Assembly (NCBI GenBank): GCA_028708845.1
Contig: JAQVXZ010000010.1
Coordinates: 1 to 64,000, forward strand
DNA length: 64,000 nucleotides
DNA from: Bacteroidales bacterium
Lineage (GTDB): Bacteria > Bacteroidota > Bacteroidia > Bacteroidales > P3
Direction: 5' to 3'
This document shows positions 43,793-53,051 of this stretch, in pieces; the stretch's first letter is position 1; every line of letters starts with the position of its first letter. The notes beneath the pieces are model-generated. The model saw only the letters and a list, made by a program, of their open reading frames with translations. It did not search any database and was not told where the DNA came from. The translations under genes were made by a program, and so were the position numbers.

Positions 43793-45205
43793 TTATTTAT
43801 TTTGTTCGACATGATGCAAAACTACGTCTATATCAGGGTTTTGTAAAAGAATCTTTGATAATTTTTCAGCAAAATATACCGAGCGGTGCTGTCCTCCTGT
43901 GCATCCAAAGCATATCATAAGGCTAGAAAACTTCCTTTCCAGGTATTTATCAACGCTCTGAGTGATTAAATTAAGCACATTTTCAAAGAATAGCTTTGCA
44001 TCATCTTCCTTCTCTAAAAAGTCTATAACTTCCTTATCCATGCCAGTTAAGGTCTTATACTCTTCATATCTTCCTGGATTATGAATTGCCCTACAATCGA
44101 AAACAAATCCACCACCATTTCCTGAAATATCGTGAGGATAACCCTTCTTATAAGAGAAGCTCTTAATGGTTACTAATAGCTTTTTGGAAGAAACGTCTGT
44201 TAATTTCTTAGAAGAAATCATGTTTTTGAAGACCTTGTGTAGCTCTGGAAGTTGAACGCCAAGCTCAATATTATCTTCCAACCACTTCAAATTAGATAGA
44301 GCAAAAGGAATGCTTTTTAGGAAATGCTCCTTCCTTTCAAAATAACCTCTAAAGCCATAGGCACCCATTGCCTGCATAATTCTAATATATACGTAGGCAT
44401 AGAATACATTCTTAAACTCTTTTTCATCAACCTCAACATAGTGTTTTAGTTCAGAAACATATAAATCTAGTAGTTCTTCTCTAAATTCAGGGCTTAAATC
44501 TGCCTTAGCATCAAAAAGCAAAGAAGCTAAGTCGTATTGCAAAGCACCTTTTCTTCCTCCTTGAAAGTCTATGAAATAGGGCTTACTGTCAAAAACCATA
44601 ATGTTCCTTGACTGAAAATCACGATAAAGGAAATAAGAACAATCAATCGAAAGAAGATGGTTTGTTAGGGTTTTGAAATCGTTTTCTAAATCCTGCTCAT
44701 CAAATGGTATATTGGATAGCTTGAGAAAATAATATTTGAAATAGCTAAGATCCCAAGCAATCGATTGTTCGTCGAAAGCCTTTCTAGGATAAGCATTTGA
44801 ATAGTCAAAACCTTTTCCTGCCTTAATCTGAATTTTAGGCAATTCTCTAATAACCTTATAGTATATTTCCTTGATATCTGAAAAATTAACCTCTCCCCTT
44901 TTCTCTTTTTCTACCATATCATATAGGGTTGTATTGCCTAAGTCCTCTAAGAGGTAAATACCATTATCAATGTCCTTTGAATATATCTTAGGCACATCAA
45001 CACCTTTTTCAATTAGTTGATTAGCATAGTCTAAAAAAGCAATATTCTCTTTTCTATCATCATTATAAGCAGCCAGACAGGTAAAATCTTTACTCTTGCA
45101 ACGAAAATACTCCCTGGAAGAACCATGAGCAGCAATTGGGGATATCTCCTCTAATTCACAAGAGAAGGTCTTATCAAATAAGTTTTTAATCTTTAAATTC
45201 ATCAA
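43793..45205 (-). CDS. Fused phosphotransferase (APH-like) and RapZ C-terminal-like protein
   Basis: A 470-residue fusion. Residues about 1-320 form an aminoglycoside-phosphotransferase-like kinase with YRDFQSRN near 200 (catalytic loop, His replaced by Tyr as in this subfamily) and IDFQGGR near 217. Residues about 345-470 resemble the RapZ C-terminal domain: FSYKKGYP, GGFVFDCRAIHNPG and CFGCTGGQHRSVYFAE. It is 20 nt inside the ispD 3' end, so translation is coupled with ispD. By analogy with AmgK-type sugar kinases and RapZ it may act in amino-sugar or cell-wall metabolism, but the substrate is unknown. Confidence 0.82.
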   Translation of the reverse strand: MMNLKIKNLFDKTFSCELEEISPIAAHGSSREYFRCKSKDFTCLAAYNDDRKENIAFLDYANQLIEKGVDVPKIYSKDIDNGIYLLEDLGNTTLYDMVEKEKRGEVNFSDIKEIYYKVIRELPKIQIKAGKGFDYSNAYPRKAFDEQSIAWDLSYFKYYFLKLSNIPFDEQDLENDFKTLTNHLLSIDCSYFLYRDFQSRNIMVFDSKPYFIDFQGGRKGALQYDLASLLFDAKADLSPEFREELLDLYVSELKHYVEVDEKEFKNVFYAYVYIRIMQAMGAYGFRGYFERKEHFLKSIPFALSNLKWLEDNIELGVQLPELHKVFKNMISSKKLTDVSSKKLLVTIKSFSYKKGYPHDISGNGGGFVFDCRAIHNPGRYEEYKTLTGMDKEVIDFLEKEDDAKLFFENVLNLITQSVDKYLERKFSSLMICFGCTGGQHRSVYFAEKLSKILLQNPDIDVVLHHVEQNK

Positions 45206-45863
45206 TCAAAATTTCAGCGTAAATAATGTCTAAGGGGTTAGTAATCTTAATATTTTCTCTGTTACCCTCAACCAAATTAATCTTATAACCAAGTTTTTCT
45301 ACCACTGAGGCATCATCGGTGAAGGCCTTATCGAAAGGCTGTGAATATGCTTTTCTGAGTATCTTTGAGTCAAAACACTGAGGAGTTTGAACAAGGAAGA
45401 CATCATCTCTATTGAAGGTGGAGCTAGAGTAATTAGAATTATCTTTTTTTCCTAACCTTATTGTTTCAACGGGATTAATTGCAGGAATGGCATTGCCTAA
45501 TTCTTCTGCCATAAGCATAGAGTTTCTCACAACCTCCAAGCTAACAAAGGGTCTTACCCCATCGTGAATTCCAATAATAGCATCTTGATCACAAATTGCA
45601 TCAATACCATTCTTAACAGAAAAGAATCTTTCCTCTCCTGCCTCAACAACCTTATGCTCTATTTCGAAGCCATATTCATTAATAAGTAATTGCCAATAGT
45701 CTTTGAATTCTTTTGGCAATACAAGTATAATATTAATGTCGGCTATTGCCTTTTTAATCTTTTCAATGGTTCTTATTAAGATAGGCTTGCCACCGATGGG
45801 AAGAAATTGTTTTGGAATTTCAGAGCCAAAACGCATGCCCTTCCCACCAGCAACAACTATCAT
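45186..45863 (-). CDS. ispD: 2-C-methyl-D-erythritol 4-phosphate cytidylyltransferase
   Basis: IspD activates MEP with CTP in non-mevalonate isoprenoid synthesis. The nucleotide-binding start is MIVVAGGKGMRFGSEIPKQFL, with later IHDGVRPFV near 107 and QTPQCFDSK near 160. The frame is open to 45899, but that would overlap queA; the Met at 45863 lies just past the queA stop and at the family N-terminus, so I use it. Because the next gene is a sugar-kinase/RapZ fusion, a sugar-nucleotide transferase role for this gene is an alternative. IspE is encoded at 57445. Confidence 0.85.
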   Translation of the reverse strand: MIVVAGGKGMRFGSEIPKQFLPIGGKPILIRTIEKIKKAIADINIILVLPKEFKDYWQLLINEYGFEIEHKVVEAGEERFFSVKNGIDAICDQDAIIGIHDGVRPFVSLEVVRNSMLMAEELGNAIPAINPVETIRLGKKDNSNYSSSTFNRDDVFLVQTPQCFDSKILRKAYSQPFDKAFTDDASVVEKLGYKINLVEGNRENIKITNPLDIIYAEILIDEFKD

Positions 45864-45873
45864 ATAAGAAGAC

Positions 45874-46929
45874 TTAGATGATAAACATTGCATCACCATA
45901 AGTCAAGAATTTATACTTTTCAGCAATAGCTTGTTGGTATGCCTCCATAATTAGATCGTAGCCACCAAAAGCTGCAGCAATCATTAGCATTGAAGACAAT
46001 GGTGGATGAAAATTGGAAATCATACAATTAGGAGCACCAAACTCATAAGGAGGGAAGATAAACTTATTACTCCAACCATCGAAAGGAACAATGTTCTTTG
46101 AAATTGTAGTTGCGGTTTCCATAGCCTTCATTGTTGTAGTACCAACACAGCATATTCTCTTCTCTCTACGTCTTGCTAAATTTATAATATCTGCATTTTC
46201 TTGATTAACGTGCATTTCTTCGGAATCCATCTTGTGCTTGGTTAAGTCCTCTACCTCAATTGGTCTGAAATTACCTAAACCACTATGAAGAGTTACATAA
46301 GCAAACTCACAGCCCTTAATCTCAAGACGCTTAAGAAGTTGTTTTGAGAAATGAAATCCAGCAGTTGGAGCCACAACAGCCCCTTCGTTTCTAGCATAAA
46401 TTGTTTGATATCTTTCTTTGTCCTCTGGCATAAGCTCACGAATCCTCAATAAATCGTCAGGAATTGGTGTATTGCCTAATTTATGAAGCACTTTGTGAAA
46501 TTCTTCGTGCGAACCGTCATATAAAAATCTAAGAGTTCTACCTCTTGAAGTAGTGTTGTCGATAACCTCAGCCACTAGCTCGTCATTTTCTCCAAAATAA
46601 AGCTTGTTTCCAATTCTTATCTTACGAGCAGGATCAACTAAAATGTCCCATAAACGAGTCTCTGGGTTAATTTCACGAAGGAGGAAGACTTCAATTCTTG
46701 CATTTGTTTTTTCTTTTGTTCCAAACAAACGAGCAGGGAAAACCTTTGTGTCGTTGAACACAAATAAATCATGCTCATCAAAGTAATCGATGATGTCCGG
46801 AAACATCTTATGTTCGATTGTTTTTTCCTTTCTGTTGATAACCATTAAACGAGATCCGTCACGGTTGTCATTAGGTTTGGAGGCAATAAGTTCTTTAGGT
46901 AAATTGTATTTAAACTGGGATAGTTTCAT
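45874..46929 (-). CDS. queA: S-adenosylmethionine:tRNA ribosyltransferase-isomerase
   Basis: QueA adds the cyclopentene-type ring precursor to preQ1-modified tRNA on the way to queuosine. The 351-residue protein has the family start ([16 protein letters not shown]), DRDGSRLMV-like [15 protein letters not shown] near 28, [13 protein letters not shown] near 188, and [11 protein letters not shown] near 260. It is the first gene of the queA-ispD-kinase/RapZ operon with a -7 box 50 nt upstream. Confidence 0.95.
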   Translation of the reverse strand: MKLSQFKYNLPKELIASKPNDNRDGSRLMVINRKEKTIEHKMFPDIIDYFDEHDLFVFNDTKVFPARLFGTKEKTNARIEVFLLREINPETRLWDILVDPARKIRIGNKLYFGENDELVAEVIDNTTSRGRTLRFLYDGSHEEFHKVLHKLGNTPIPDDLLRIRELMPEDKERYQTIYARNEGAVVAPTAGFHFSKQLLKRLEIKGCEFAYVTLHSGLGNFRPIEVEDLTKHKMDSEEMHVNQENADIINLARRREKRICCVGTTTMKAMETATTISKNIVPFDGWSNKFIFPPYEFGAPNCMISNFHPPLSSMLMIAAAFGGYDLIMEAYQQAIAEKYKFLTYGDAMFII

Positions 46930-47248
46930 ATATTATATACGTTTATTAATTTTCAAAGCATAAAAAGCACGGTCAGCAAAGATAAGCCCACAAACAGCTT
47001 TTGTCAAGTTATTTAACAATTATTATACTAACTTACTTGGTTACAGAAAAACAGAATGCAGTTATAGAACTTAAAAACAATATCTTATAGTCTAAATATC
47101 TTAGTTTTCAGAAAAAAGAAAATACTATAAAACAAGAAAATTAAACAAGGGATATTCAAATAAAACATTAAAAAAACTATTCTCTATATCAATTCACTAA
47201 GTACTTGTATAGATTTAACAAGTCTTCGTTTCAGTAAATCTAATTAGG
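46930..47248. other. 319-bp AT-rich intergenic region queA / truB
   Basis: It holds the queA promoter and, near the truB end, a weak hairpin (ACTTGT 47202, ACAAGT 47218) and a single TCTTCGTTTCAGTAAATCT string (47223-47241) that matches the seed shared by the repeat loci. I see no gene and no array. Confidence 0.65.
46977..46984 (-). promoter_or_regulatory. -7 box of the queA operon
   Basis: TATCTTTG on the minus strand is an exact TAnnTTTG match, 48 nt before the start codon. Confidence 0.62.
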
Positions 47249-47929
47249 CTATTGTAAAAATAAGGTTTCGATATCTTCTATTTTTGTTGCGTCTTTAAGG
47301 TGAAAGTCTCCAATTCTTGTGCGACATAATGAACTTAGGTAGGCACCAGATTGAAGGTTTAATCCAAAATCTCTTGCAATTGAGCGGATATAAGTTCCTT
47401 TTGTGCAAACTATTCTAAAATTAACAATAGGTAAATCGATTGATGTTATCTCAAATTCTTTTATCTCTATCTCCTTTGCCTTTAAAACAACGTCTTGGTT
47501 TTCTCTTGCAAGCTTATAAGCTCTTTTGCCATCAACCCATTTGGCTGAAAAAAGAGGCGGGACTTGGTCTTGAATGCCTACAAATTGTTTTGCTGTTTCA
47601 TAAATAGCTTCCTCAGTTATATGATCAGTTGGGAAAGTCTCATCAACCGGATGCTCAAGGTCGTAGCTTGGCGTGGTTGCTCCAAGTGTGAAGCTTCCTG
47701 TGTATTCTTTGTCGGTATTTTGAAACTCTTCTATCTTCTTTGTGTATTTCCCTATGCAAATTATTAGAAGACCAGTTGCTAAGGGGTCGAGTGTTCCTGC
47801 GTGTCCTATTTTTATTTTCTTGCCGTAGTGATGAGTTATTTTATATTTAACTTTATTAACAGCTTGGAAAGAAGTCCAAGTATATGGTTTGTCAATAAGT
47901 ATGGCAGAACCATTTTCTATATCTATCAT
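47249..47929 (-). CDS. truB: tRNA pseudouridine(55) synthase
   Basis: TruB makes pseudouridine 55 in the T loop of tRNAs. The 226-residue protein has the N-terminal [16 protein letters not shown] motif, the catalytic Asp in [14 protein letters not shown] near 48, and [13 protein letters not shown] near 127. The C-terminal PUA-like part is short. It starts immediately after the uppP stop codon, the last gene of ftsX-DUF3098-uppP-truB, an order common in Bacteroidota. Confidence 0.95.
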   Translation of the reverse strand: MIDIENGSAILIDKPYTWTSFQAVNKVKYKITHHYGKKIKIGHAGTLDPLATGLLIICIGKYTKKIEEFQNTDKEYTGSFTLGATTPSYDLEHPVDETFPTDHITEEAIYETAKQFVGIQDQVPPLFSAKWVDGKRAYKLARENQDVVLKAKEIEIKEFEITSIDLPIVNFRIVCTKGTYIRSIARDFGLNLQSGAYLSSLCRTRIGDFHLKDATKIEDIETLFLQ

Positions 47930-48724
47930 TTATATTACACTTAAATCAAAGCCAAATAGCATTAGAGAAATGATTGCAAGTCCTGCAACTATCCTATAAT
48001 ATCCAAAAGCTTTAAATCCGTACTTAGTAAGGAAACTAATAAAAAATTTAATAGCTAGCATTGCTACTATAAATGCTACTATATTTCCTATTATTAGGGT
48101 TGAAAGATTTGCTGACAGCATTTCCATTCCACCATCACTTGTTATAGCTTTAAGCATCTTATATCCTGTGGCTGCAAACATTGTTGGCACTGCAAGGAAG
48201 AAAGAAAATTCTGCTGCATTCTTACGTGTTAGCTTTTGGGTCATACCTCCTACTATTGTTGCCATTGAACGAGAAACGCCAGGTATCATTGCAATACATT
48301 GGAATAGACCAATCTTAAAAGATTTCTTATAGGTAATTTCTTGATCTTCTTGGGGCTTATTGAATAGTTTATCGGCAAATAGCATAAAGATGCCTCCAAG
48401 AACTAACATTATGGAAACTACCCATACGTTTTCAAGAAGGGAATCGATAAAGTCTCCAGCCAAAAGTCCAATTACAGCAGCTGGAATAAAGGCAATAAAG
48501 AGTTTATAATAGAATTTCATTGATTGAAAGAAGCGTTTCCAATAGAGAACAAGGACTGAAAGTATTGCTCCGAACTGAATACATATTGTGAAGAGTTTAA
48601 CAAAGTCAGTACTCTCAACTCCTAATATACCTTGGGTAATTATCATATGACCTGTTGAAGAAACTGGTAAAAACTCAGTTAAGCCCTCAACAATAGCTAT
48701 GATGATGGTTTGAAATATTGTCAT
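47930..48724 (-). CDS. uppP: Undecaprenyl-diphosphatase
   Basis: A 264-residue inner-membrane enzyme with about eight helices that recycles undecaprenyl diphosphate to the monophosphate for peptidoglycan synthesis. The signature [16 protein letters not shown] near residue 14 and [13 protein letters not shown] near 148 are complete, including the catalytic Glu, Ser and Arg. It lies in the ftsX-DUF3098-uppP-truB operon, 16 nt after the DUF3098 gene. Confidence 0.96.
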   Translation of the reverse strand: MTIFQTIIIAIVEGLTEFLPVSSTGHMIITQGILGVESTDFVKLFTICIQFGAILSVLVLYWKRFFQSMKFYYKLFIAFIPAAVIGLLAGDFIDSLLENVWVVSIMLVLGGIFMLFADKLFNKPQEDQEITYKKSFKIGLFQCIAMIPGVSRSMATIVGGMTQKLTRKNAAEFSFFLAVPTMFAATGYKMLKAITSDGGMEMLSANLSTLIIGNIVAFIVAMLAIKFFISFLTKYGFKAFGYYRIVAGLAIISLMLFGFDLSVI

Positions 48725-48740
48725 AAAATTGGGCTACAAA

Positions 48741-49052
48741 TTATTCTTGAATATCCTTATCGGCTTTGTTTTTAGGCTTAAGAAGTATTGCATAAACTTC
48801 TACTGCTATTCCTAAGACCATTAGGATTGGTGCTACGGTTAATCTTTGCGCATCAAACAAAGACTCATTAAAGACATCTGGGTCGTTTGAGCCTCCTCCA
48901 ATCAAAAGAATATAACCTAATGCAAGAAGAACTATACCTATCAGCATCCAAATATAGTTTATTCTTTCAAATGCAAAGTCGAAGCTTGGCTTAAGAGGAT
49001 AAGATTCTGAACTAGTTTTCACCTTTGTGACTACCTTTTTTTGAGTTGCCAT
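48741..49052 (-). CDS. DUF3098 family small membrane protein
   Basis: A 103-residue protein with two membrane helices (about 34-51 and 72-90) and charged ends. The FERINYIWMLIGIVLLALGYILLIGGGSNDP type of hairpin (residues about 29-60) and its position between ftsX and uppP identify the Bacteroidota DUF3098 family. Function unknown; the neighbours suggest a link to cell division or wall synthesis. Confidence 0.82.
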   Translation of the reverse strand: MATQKKVVTKVKTSSESYPLKPSFDFAFERINYIWMLIGIVLLALGYILLIGGGSNDPDVFNESLFDAQRLTVAPILMVLGIAVEVYAILLKPKNKADKDIQE

Positions 49053-49072
49053 ATATAAATATTATTTATTGA

Positions 49073-49954
49073 TTATCGATATAACTTTTCATTTCTTAAA
49101 TTCATAGAACTAAAGACCGACCAGAAGGTAAAAGTAAAGGAGAGGATGATTCCAAAAACTAAAACAATCCCTAGTATGATTCCATATATTGGATAAAAGT
49201 CTTGAAGAATAAAAAGTTCGAATGAAGATCCTACCCAAAACAATATTCCTACTAGAAGTATGTCAGCAACTATACCACCTATAAGTCCAAAAAGAAAACC
49301 TTTAAGAAGAAATGGCTTTTGAATAAATGAAGCCTTAGCCCCTACTAATTGCATTGAGCGAATAAGGAATCGTTTGGAATATATGGATAACCTAATGGTG
49401 TGATTGATTAGAGTAACTGCAATAACAAGCAGACAAATTATGAAGGCTAGAACAAAGGCTGAAACATTATATACAGCGGTATTAATATCCTCAACCAAGT
49501 CTTGGCGATAATCAACATGGTCTACAATGTCCTTTGCTTCAAGGCTAGTTATAAAGCGACGAATATCTTTTGAGTTTAATGACTCTGCCTTTAAGTTAAC
49601 ATTTATTGACGCAGCATAAGGATTAACATCACCAAGAACCTCAAGATGATTTTCTCCCATAACCTCACTCATCATTTGAGCTGCCTTATCAGGAGAAAGA
49701 TATTCGGTTGACTTAACATATTTATAGGCTTTGAGGTTTTTTTCAAGACCCTTTGCATCAACCTCCGCAACTCCATCCACAAGATATACTGTAAAAGAAA
49801 CGTTTTCTTTTAAATTGTTTGATGCGGTAAAAGCGTGGAAAATGAACAAGAGCATAAACCCCAACATAAAAAGAACTAATGAAATACTTAGAACTGTTGA
49901 GAAGTTAGCACTCCAAAGCGATACCGGATTAAACCTTAATTGTCTTTTAGCCAT
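49073..49954 (-). CDS. ftsX: Cell division ABC-transporter permease FtsX
   Basis: FtsX with FtsE couples ATP hydrolysis to peptidoglycan hydrolase activation at the septum. I start it at MAKRQLRF (49954), giving 293 residues; the longer frame from 50020 would run through the promoter. The protein has an N-terminal cytoplasmic stub, a first helix (about 22-42), an extracellular loop with the Pro-poor ECD, and three C-terminal helices in the FtsX/MacB permease region. ftsE is not adjacent. It leads the operon with DUF3098, uppP and truB. Confidence 0.9.
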   Translation of the reverse strand: MAKRQLRFNPVSLWSANFSTVLSISLVLFMLGFMLLFIFHAFTASNNLKENVSFTVYLVDGVAEVDAKGLEKNLKAYKYVKSTEYLSPDKAAQMMSEVMGENHLEVLGDVNPYAASINVNLKAESLNSKDIRRFITSLEAKDIVDHVDYRQDLVEDINTAVYNVSAFVLAFIICLLVIAVTLINHTIRLSIYSKRFLIRSMQLVGAKASFIQKPFLLKGFLFGLIGGIVADILLVGILFWVGSSFELFILQDFYPIYGIILGIVLVFGIILSFTFTFWSVFSSMNLRNEKLYR

Positions 49955-49977
49955 AGCACAAAAAAATAATTTGACAG

Positions 49978-49985
49978 CAAAGATA
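49978..49985 (-). promoter_or_regulatory. -7 box of the ftsX operon
   Basis: TATCTTTG on the minus strand, 24 nt before the preferred ftsX start codon. It lies only 13 bp from the divergent aspartokinase -7 box, so the two promoters overlap. Confidence 0.65.
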
Positions 49986-49998
49986 CAAAGTTTTTTAT

Positions 49999-50006
49999 TA
50001 CTTTTG
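49999..50006 (+). promoter_or_regulatory. -7 box of the aspartokinase gene
   Basis: TACTTTTG fits TAnnTTTG. The start codon at 50026 is 20 nt downstream, so the leader would be very short. Confidence 0.6.
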
Positions 50007-50025
50007 CCGTTAAATAACAAAATCT

Positions 50026-51300
50026 ATGAATGAAATCTATGTAGAAAAGTTTGGTGGGGCTTCGGTAAATTCTGCTCAGGCAATTAAAAATGTTAGCACA
50101 ATACTCCTTTCAGAGAATAAAAAACGAGTTGTTATTATATCTGCAATGGGTAAGACTACCAATAATCTGGAAACCATACTTAACTATTTCTTCGAGCATT
50201 CTAAAATAGATTATACTACAATTGAGCTATCTAAAGGCTATCACCAAGGGATTATTGACGAACTCTTTCCTTTAAAGAACCAATTTCTTGAAAACTTTCT
50301 AGATAAGACCTATAAAGAGATAATAGATAAATTAACCTCATCCGAAGGTAAACCCTACGATATGGTTTATGATATGATTGTGTCTTATGGAGAAGTTATT
50401 GGCACAACAATTATTTCAAAATACTTTGAGGAAATAAACCTTAAGCATAATCTTGTTTATGCAAATGACATAATAAGAACAAATAACTCTTTCAGACGAG
50501 CAAAGGTATTGTGGAAAGAAACAAAAGATAATATTGTAAATGATATTAAACCATTATTCTTAGATTCTGACCTAATAATTACCCAAGGTTTTATTAGTGG
50601 TACCGAAAACAAAGAAACAACAACCCTTGGACGTGAGGGCTCTGACTTTTCTGCTGCAATCTTTGCCTACTGCTTAGATGCATCTAATGTTATTATCTGG
50701 AAAGATGTTGCTGGACTACTTAATGCAGACCCTAAGTACTTTGCAAACACTAAGAAATTTGAACAGGTACCATATAATGAAGCAATAGAACTCGCATATT
50801 ATGGAGCATCTATCATTCACCCTAAGACCATTAAGCCATTAGAGAACAAATCAATTCCTCTTTATATTAAGAGCTTCCTATCGCCAAAGGAAAAAGGCAC
50901 AAGGATAGATTGCTGCTCTGACACCTCTCCACTAATGCCAAGCTATATATTTAAGGATAGCCAAACCCTTCTTTCAATATTTCCTAAAGATTTTTCTTTT
51001 ATTGTTGAAGAGAATATTGCTAATATCTTTTCTCTTTTTGCAAGATATGGAATAAAGATTAACCTTATGCAAAACTCTGCTATTAGTTATTCAGTTTGCT
51101 TCGATACCATTCAAAAGCAATTACTTAAAAACTTAATAAAGGATTTATCGCCAAGCTATTCCATTAAATACAATAATAACCTTAGACTTATAACCATAAG
51201 ACGCTATAGCGAAGAGGCAATTCAGGATTTAATTCAAGATAAAGAGATAATCATAGAACAGCGTTCACGTCTAACTGCTCAGTTCTTGGTTAAACTATAA
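50026..51300 (+). CDS. lysC: Aspartate kinase
   Basis: A 424-residue monofunctional aspartokinase, the first step to lysine, threonine, methionine and diaminopimelate. The start VEKFGGASV, the LGREGSDFSAAIFA stretch near 205 and KDVAGLLNADPK near 227 are typical. The C-terminal ACT regulatory part (about 310-424) is present but diverged, so feedback control is likely but its effector is not predictable. The usual KFGGTSV reads KFGGASV here. No homoserine dehydrogenase domain is fused. It is divergent from ftsX and convergent with rmuC. Confidence 0.92.
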   Translation: MNEIYVEKFGGASVNSAQAIKNVSTILLSENKKRVVIISAMGKTTNNLETILNYFFEHSKIDYTTIELSKGYHQGIIDELFPLKNQFLENFLDKTYKEIIDKLTSSEGKPYDMVYDMIVSYGEVIGTTIISKYFEEINLKHNLVYANDIIRTNNSFRRAKVLWKETKDNIVNDIKPLFLDSDLIITQGFISGTENKETTTLGREGSDFSAAIFAYCLDASNVIIWKDVAGLLNADPKYFANTKKFEQVPYNEAIELAYYGASIIHPKTIKPLENKSIPLYIKSFLSPKEKGTRIDCCSDTSPLMPSYIFKDSQTLLSIFPKDFSFIVEENIANIFSLFARYGIKINLMQNSAISYSVCFDTIQKQLLKNLIKDLSPSYSIKYNNNLRLITIRRYSEEAIQDLIQDKEIIIEQRSRLTAQFLVKL

Positions 51301-51318
51301 AAAGGCTTAATTTCCACT

Positions 51319-52869
51319 CTATTCATCGTAGTCTTCAAAGATTTCTGGAATAGACTTCATAGTCTTTACTCCTAAGGCTTGGATATCTTTTGCTCTCTTA
51401 ATAAGGTTTCCATTACCACTCTTCAATTGGTTAAATGCTTTATTATATGATTCATTGGTTGTATTTATTTTCTTGCCCACATCTTCAAATGACTCTAAGA
51501 AACCAACAAACTTCTCATACATCTTACCACTATCCTCTATTATTCTCTCAGCATTTTTATTTAATTTATCCGTCCTCCATAGGTCTGCAAATATCCTAAG
51601 ACTTGAAATAAGTGTTGTGGAAGAGACTAAGACAACGTTCTTATTGTATGCAAAGTCCCATAACGTTCTATCGTTTTGCATAGCCAAGAGATAAGCCGAT
51701 TCAATTGGCACAAACATCATCACAAACCCAAGACTACCTTTAATATCATCGTATTTCTTTTGGCTTAACTCATTAATATGATTACGAACTGATGCTATAT
51801 GCTTAGTAAGTTCCTTCTTTTGGTCTTCTTCTGCTTCGGCGCTGAAGTAATTATCGTAATTCACAAGTGAAACCTTTGAGTCAATAATCACCTTTCTATT
51901 ATCTGGCAAATAAACAACCACATCAGGAATTATCTTTTTGTCGTCCTCATTCCTATGCACGTCTTGCGTTATATAATGCTCTCCTTTAATTAAGCCTGTG
52001 TTTTGAAGAATAGTTTCTAATACATTCTCTCCCCAGTTCCCAGCCTTCTTATTCTCTCCCTTTAGTGCAGATGCCAAATTATTAGCTTGCTCACTAACCA
52101 AAGTAGTTTGCTCCATAACTTTCTTTATCTCTGCTTGGAGTAGTGAACGTTGCTTTGTTTCCTCTGTTAGGTTAGTATTCACATTCTCTCTAAATGCTTT
52201 AATACTTAAATCCAAAGGCTTCAATAAGTTTTCTATATTTAGCTTATTGGTTTCCGTAAACTCACTAGTCTTATTTTTAAGTATCTCATTAGCTAAGTTT
52301 ACAAATTCTGTCTTTGCTTGTTTTTGCAATTTATCAAACTCATCTTTTATTTCCTCTTGTTTCTTTTGAATAGCTTCATTATTAGCTTTCAAAGTACTGT
52401 TAAGGTTTGATAATTCAAAAGACTTCTTTGTCTCCTCTTCCAATAAACTTGTTAGCTTAGCATTCTTTTCTAGCTCTTTATTTAATAGTTCTTCCTTATT
52501 CCTAATATTCGATAATAACACATTATTAGAACTTTTTAAATCATTAAACTGATTTCTAATATCTTCAAACTGCCTTGATATTATGTTATTCTTTTCTATC
52601 TCCTTATTTAAATTCTCTTCCTTATTTCTCAAATCAGTCTTTAAAGAACTGTTTTCTCTTTCAACTAAGTTATAATTTGATTCTAATTCCCTATATCTTA
52701 CTTCTAGTTCCTTAGAACTTGATTCTATCTGGCTATATCTTGATTCTAGTAATTTATAATCTGATTCTAATTCGAGATTAGTCTCTACTTTCTTTTTCGA
52801 GAGCATAAGAGCCATAATAATTACAGCTATTATTAAACCTAAAGTTATCATTGCCAATGCTATTTCCAT
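51319..52869 (-). CDS. rmuC: DNA recombination protein RmuC
   Basis: A 516-residue protein: N-terminal membrane anchor (about 4-24), a long coiled coil of heptad-like Leu/Glu/Lys segments (about 28-260) and a RmuC nuclease-like domain (about 270-480) with KKAGNWGENVLETIL, PDVVVYLPDNRKVIIDSKVSL and LGFVMMFVPIESAYL. The PD-(D/E)xK-like site (Asp in IPDVVV, Asp/Lys in IDSKV) looks intact. The family limits inversions and rearrangements at short inverted repeats in E. coli, which is notable in a genome with so many short palindromic arrays. Confidence 0.93.
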   Translation of the reverse strand: MEIALAMITLGLIIAVIIMALMLSKKKVETNLELESDYKLLESRYSQIESSSKELEVRYRELESNYNLVERENSSLKTDLRNKEENLNKEIEKNNIISRQFEDIRNQFNDLKSSNNVLLSNIRNKEELLNKELEKNAKLTSLLEEETKKSFELSNLNSTLKANNEAIQKKQEEIKDEFDKLQKQAKTEFVNLANEILKNKTSEFTETNKLNIENLLKPLDLSIKAFRENVNTNLTEETKQRSLLQAEIKKVMEQTTLVSEQANNLASALKGENKKAGNWGENVLETILQNTGLIKGEHYITQDVHRNEDDKKIIPDVVVYLPDNRKVIIDSKVSLVNYDNYFSAEAEEDQKKELTKHIASVRNHINELSQKKYDDIKGSLGFVMMFVPIESAYLLAMQNDRTLWDFAYNKNVVLVSSTTLISSLRIFADLWRTDKLNKNAERIIEDSGKMYEKFVGFLESFEDVGKKINTTNESYNKAFNQLKSGNGNLIKRAKDIQALGVKTMKSIPEIFEDYDE

Positions 52870-52906
52870 ATTGCTTATTTGTTTATTGTTTCAAAAAATT
52901 AATGTT

Positions 52907-52914
52907 CAAAGATA
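52907..52914 (-). promoter_or_regulatory. -7 box of rmuC
   Basis: TATCTTTG on the minus strand, 38 nt before the rmuC start codon. Confidence 0.58.
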
Positions 52915-53051
52915 AGGAGTTTATTTAAATAAAAGGCATTTTATCTATAAGCTTTTATCTTCTGACAAAATGGCACAAGAAAAAGAATGGTATAAGGATT
53001 GATTGCACATGGCTTGAAGTGAAAAATTAAACATTAAAAAAATAACAATAT

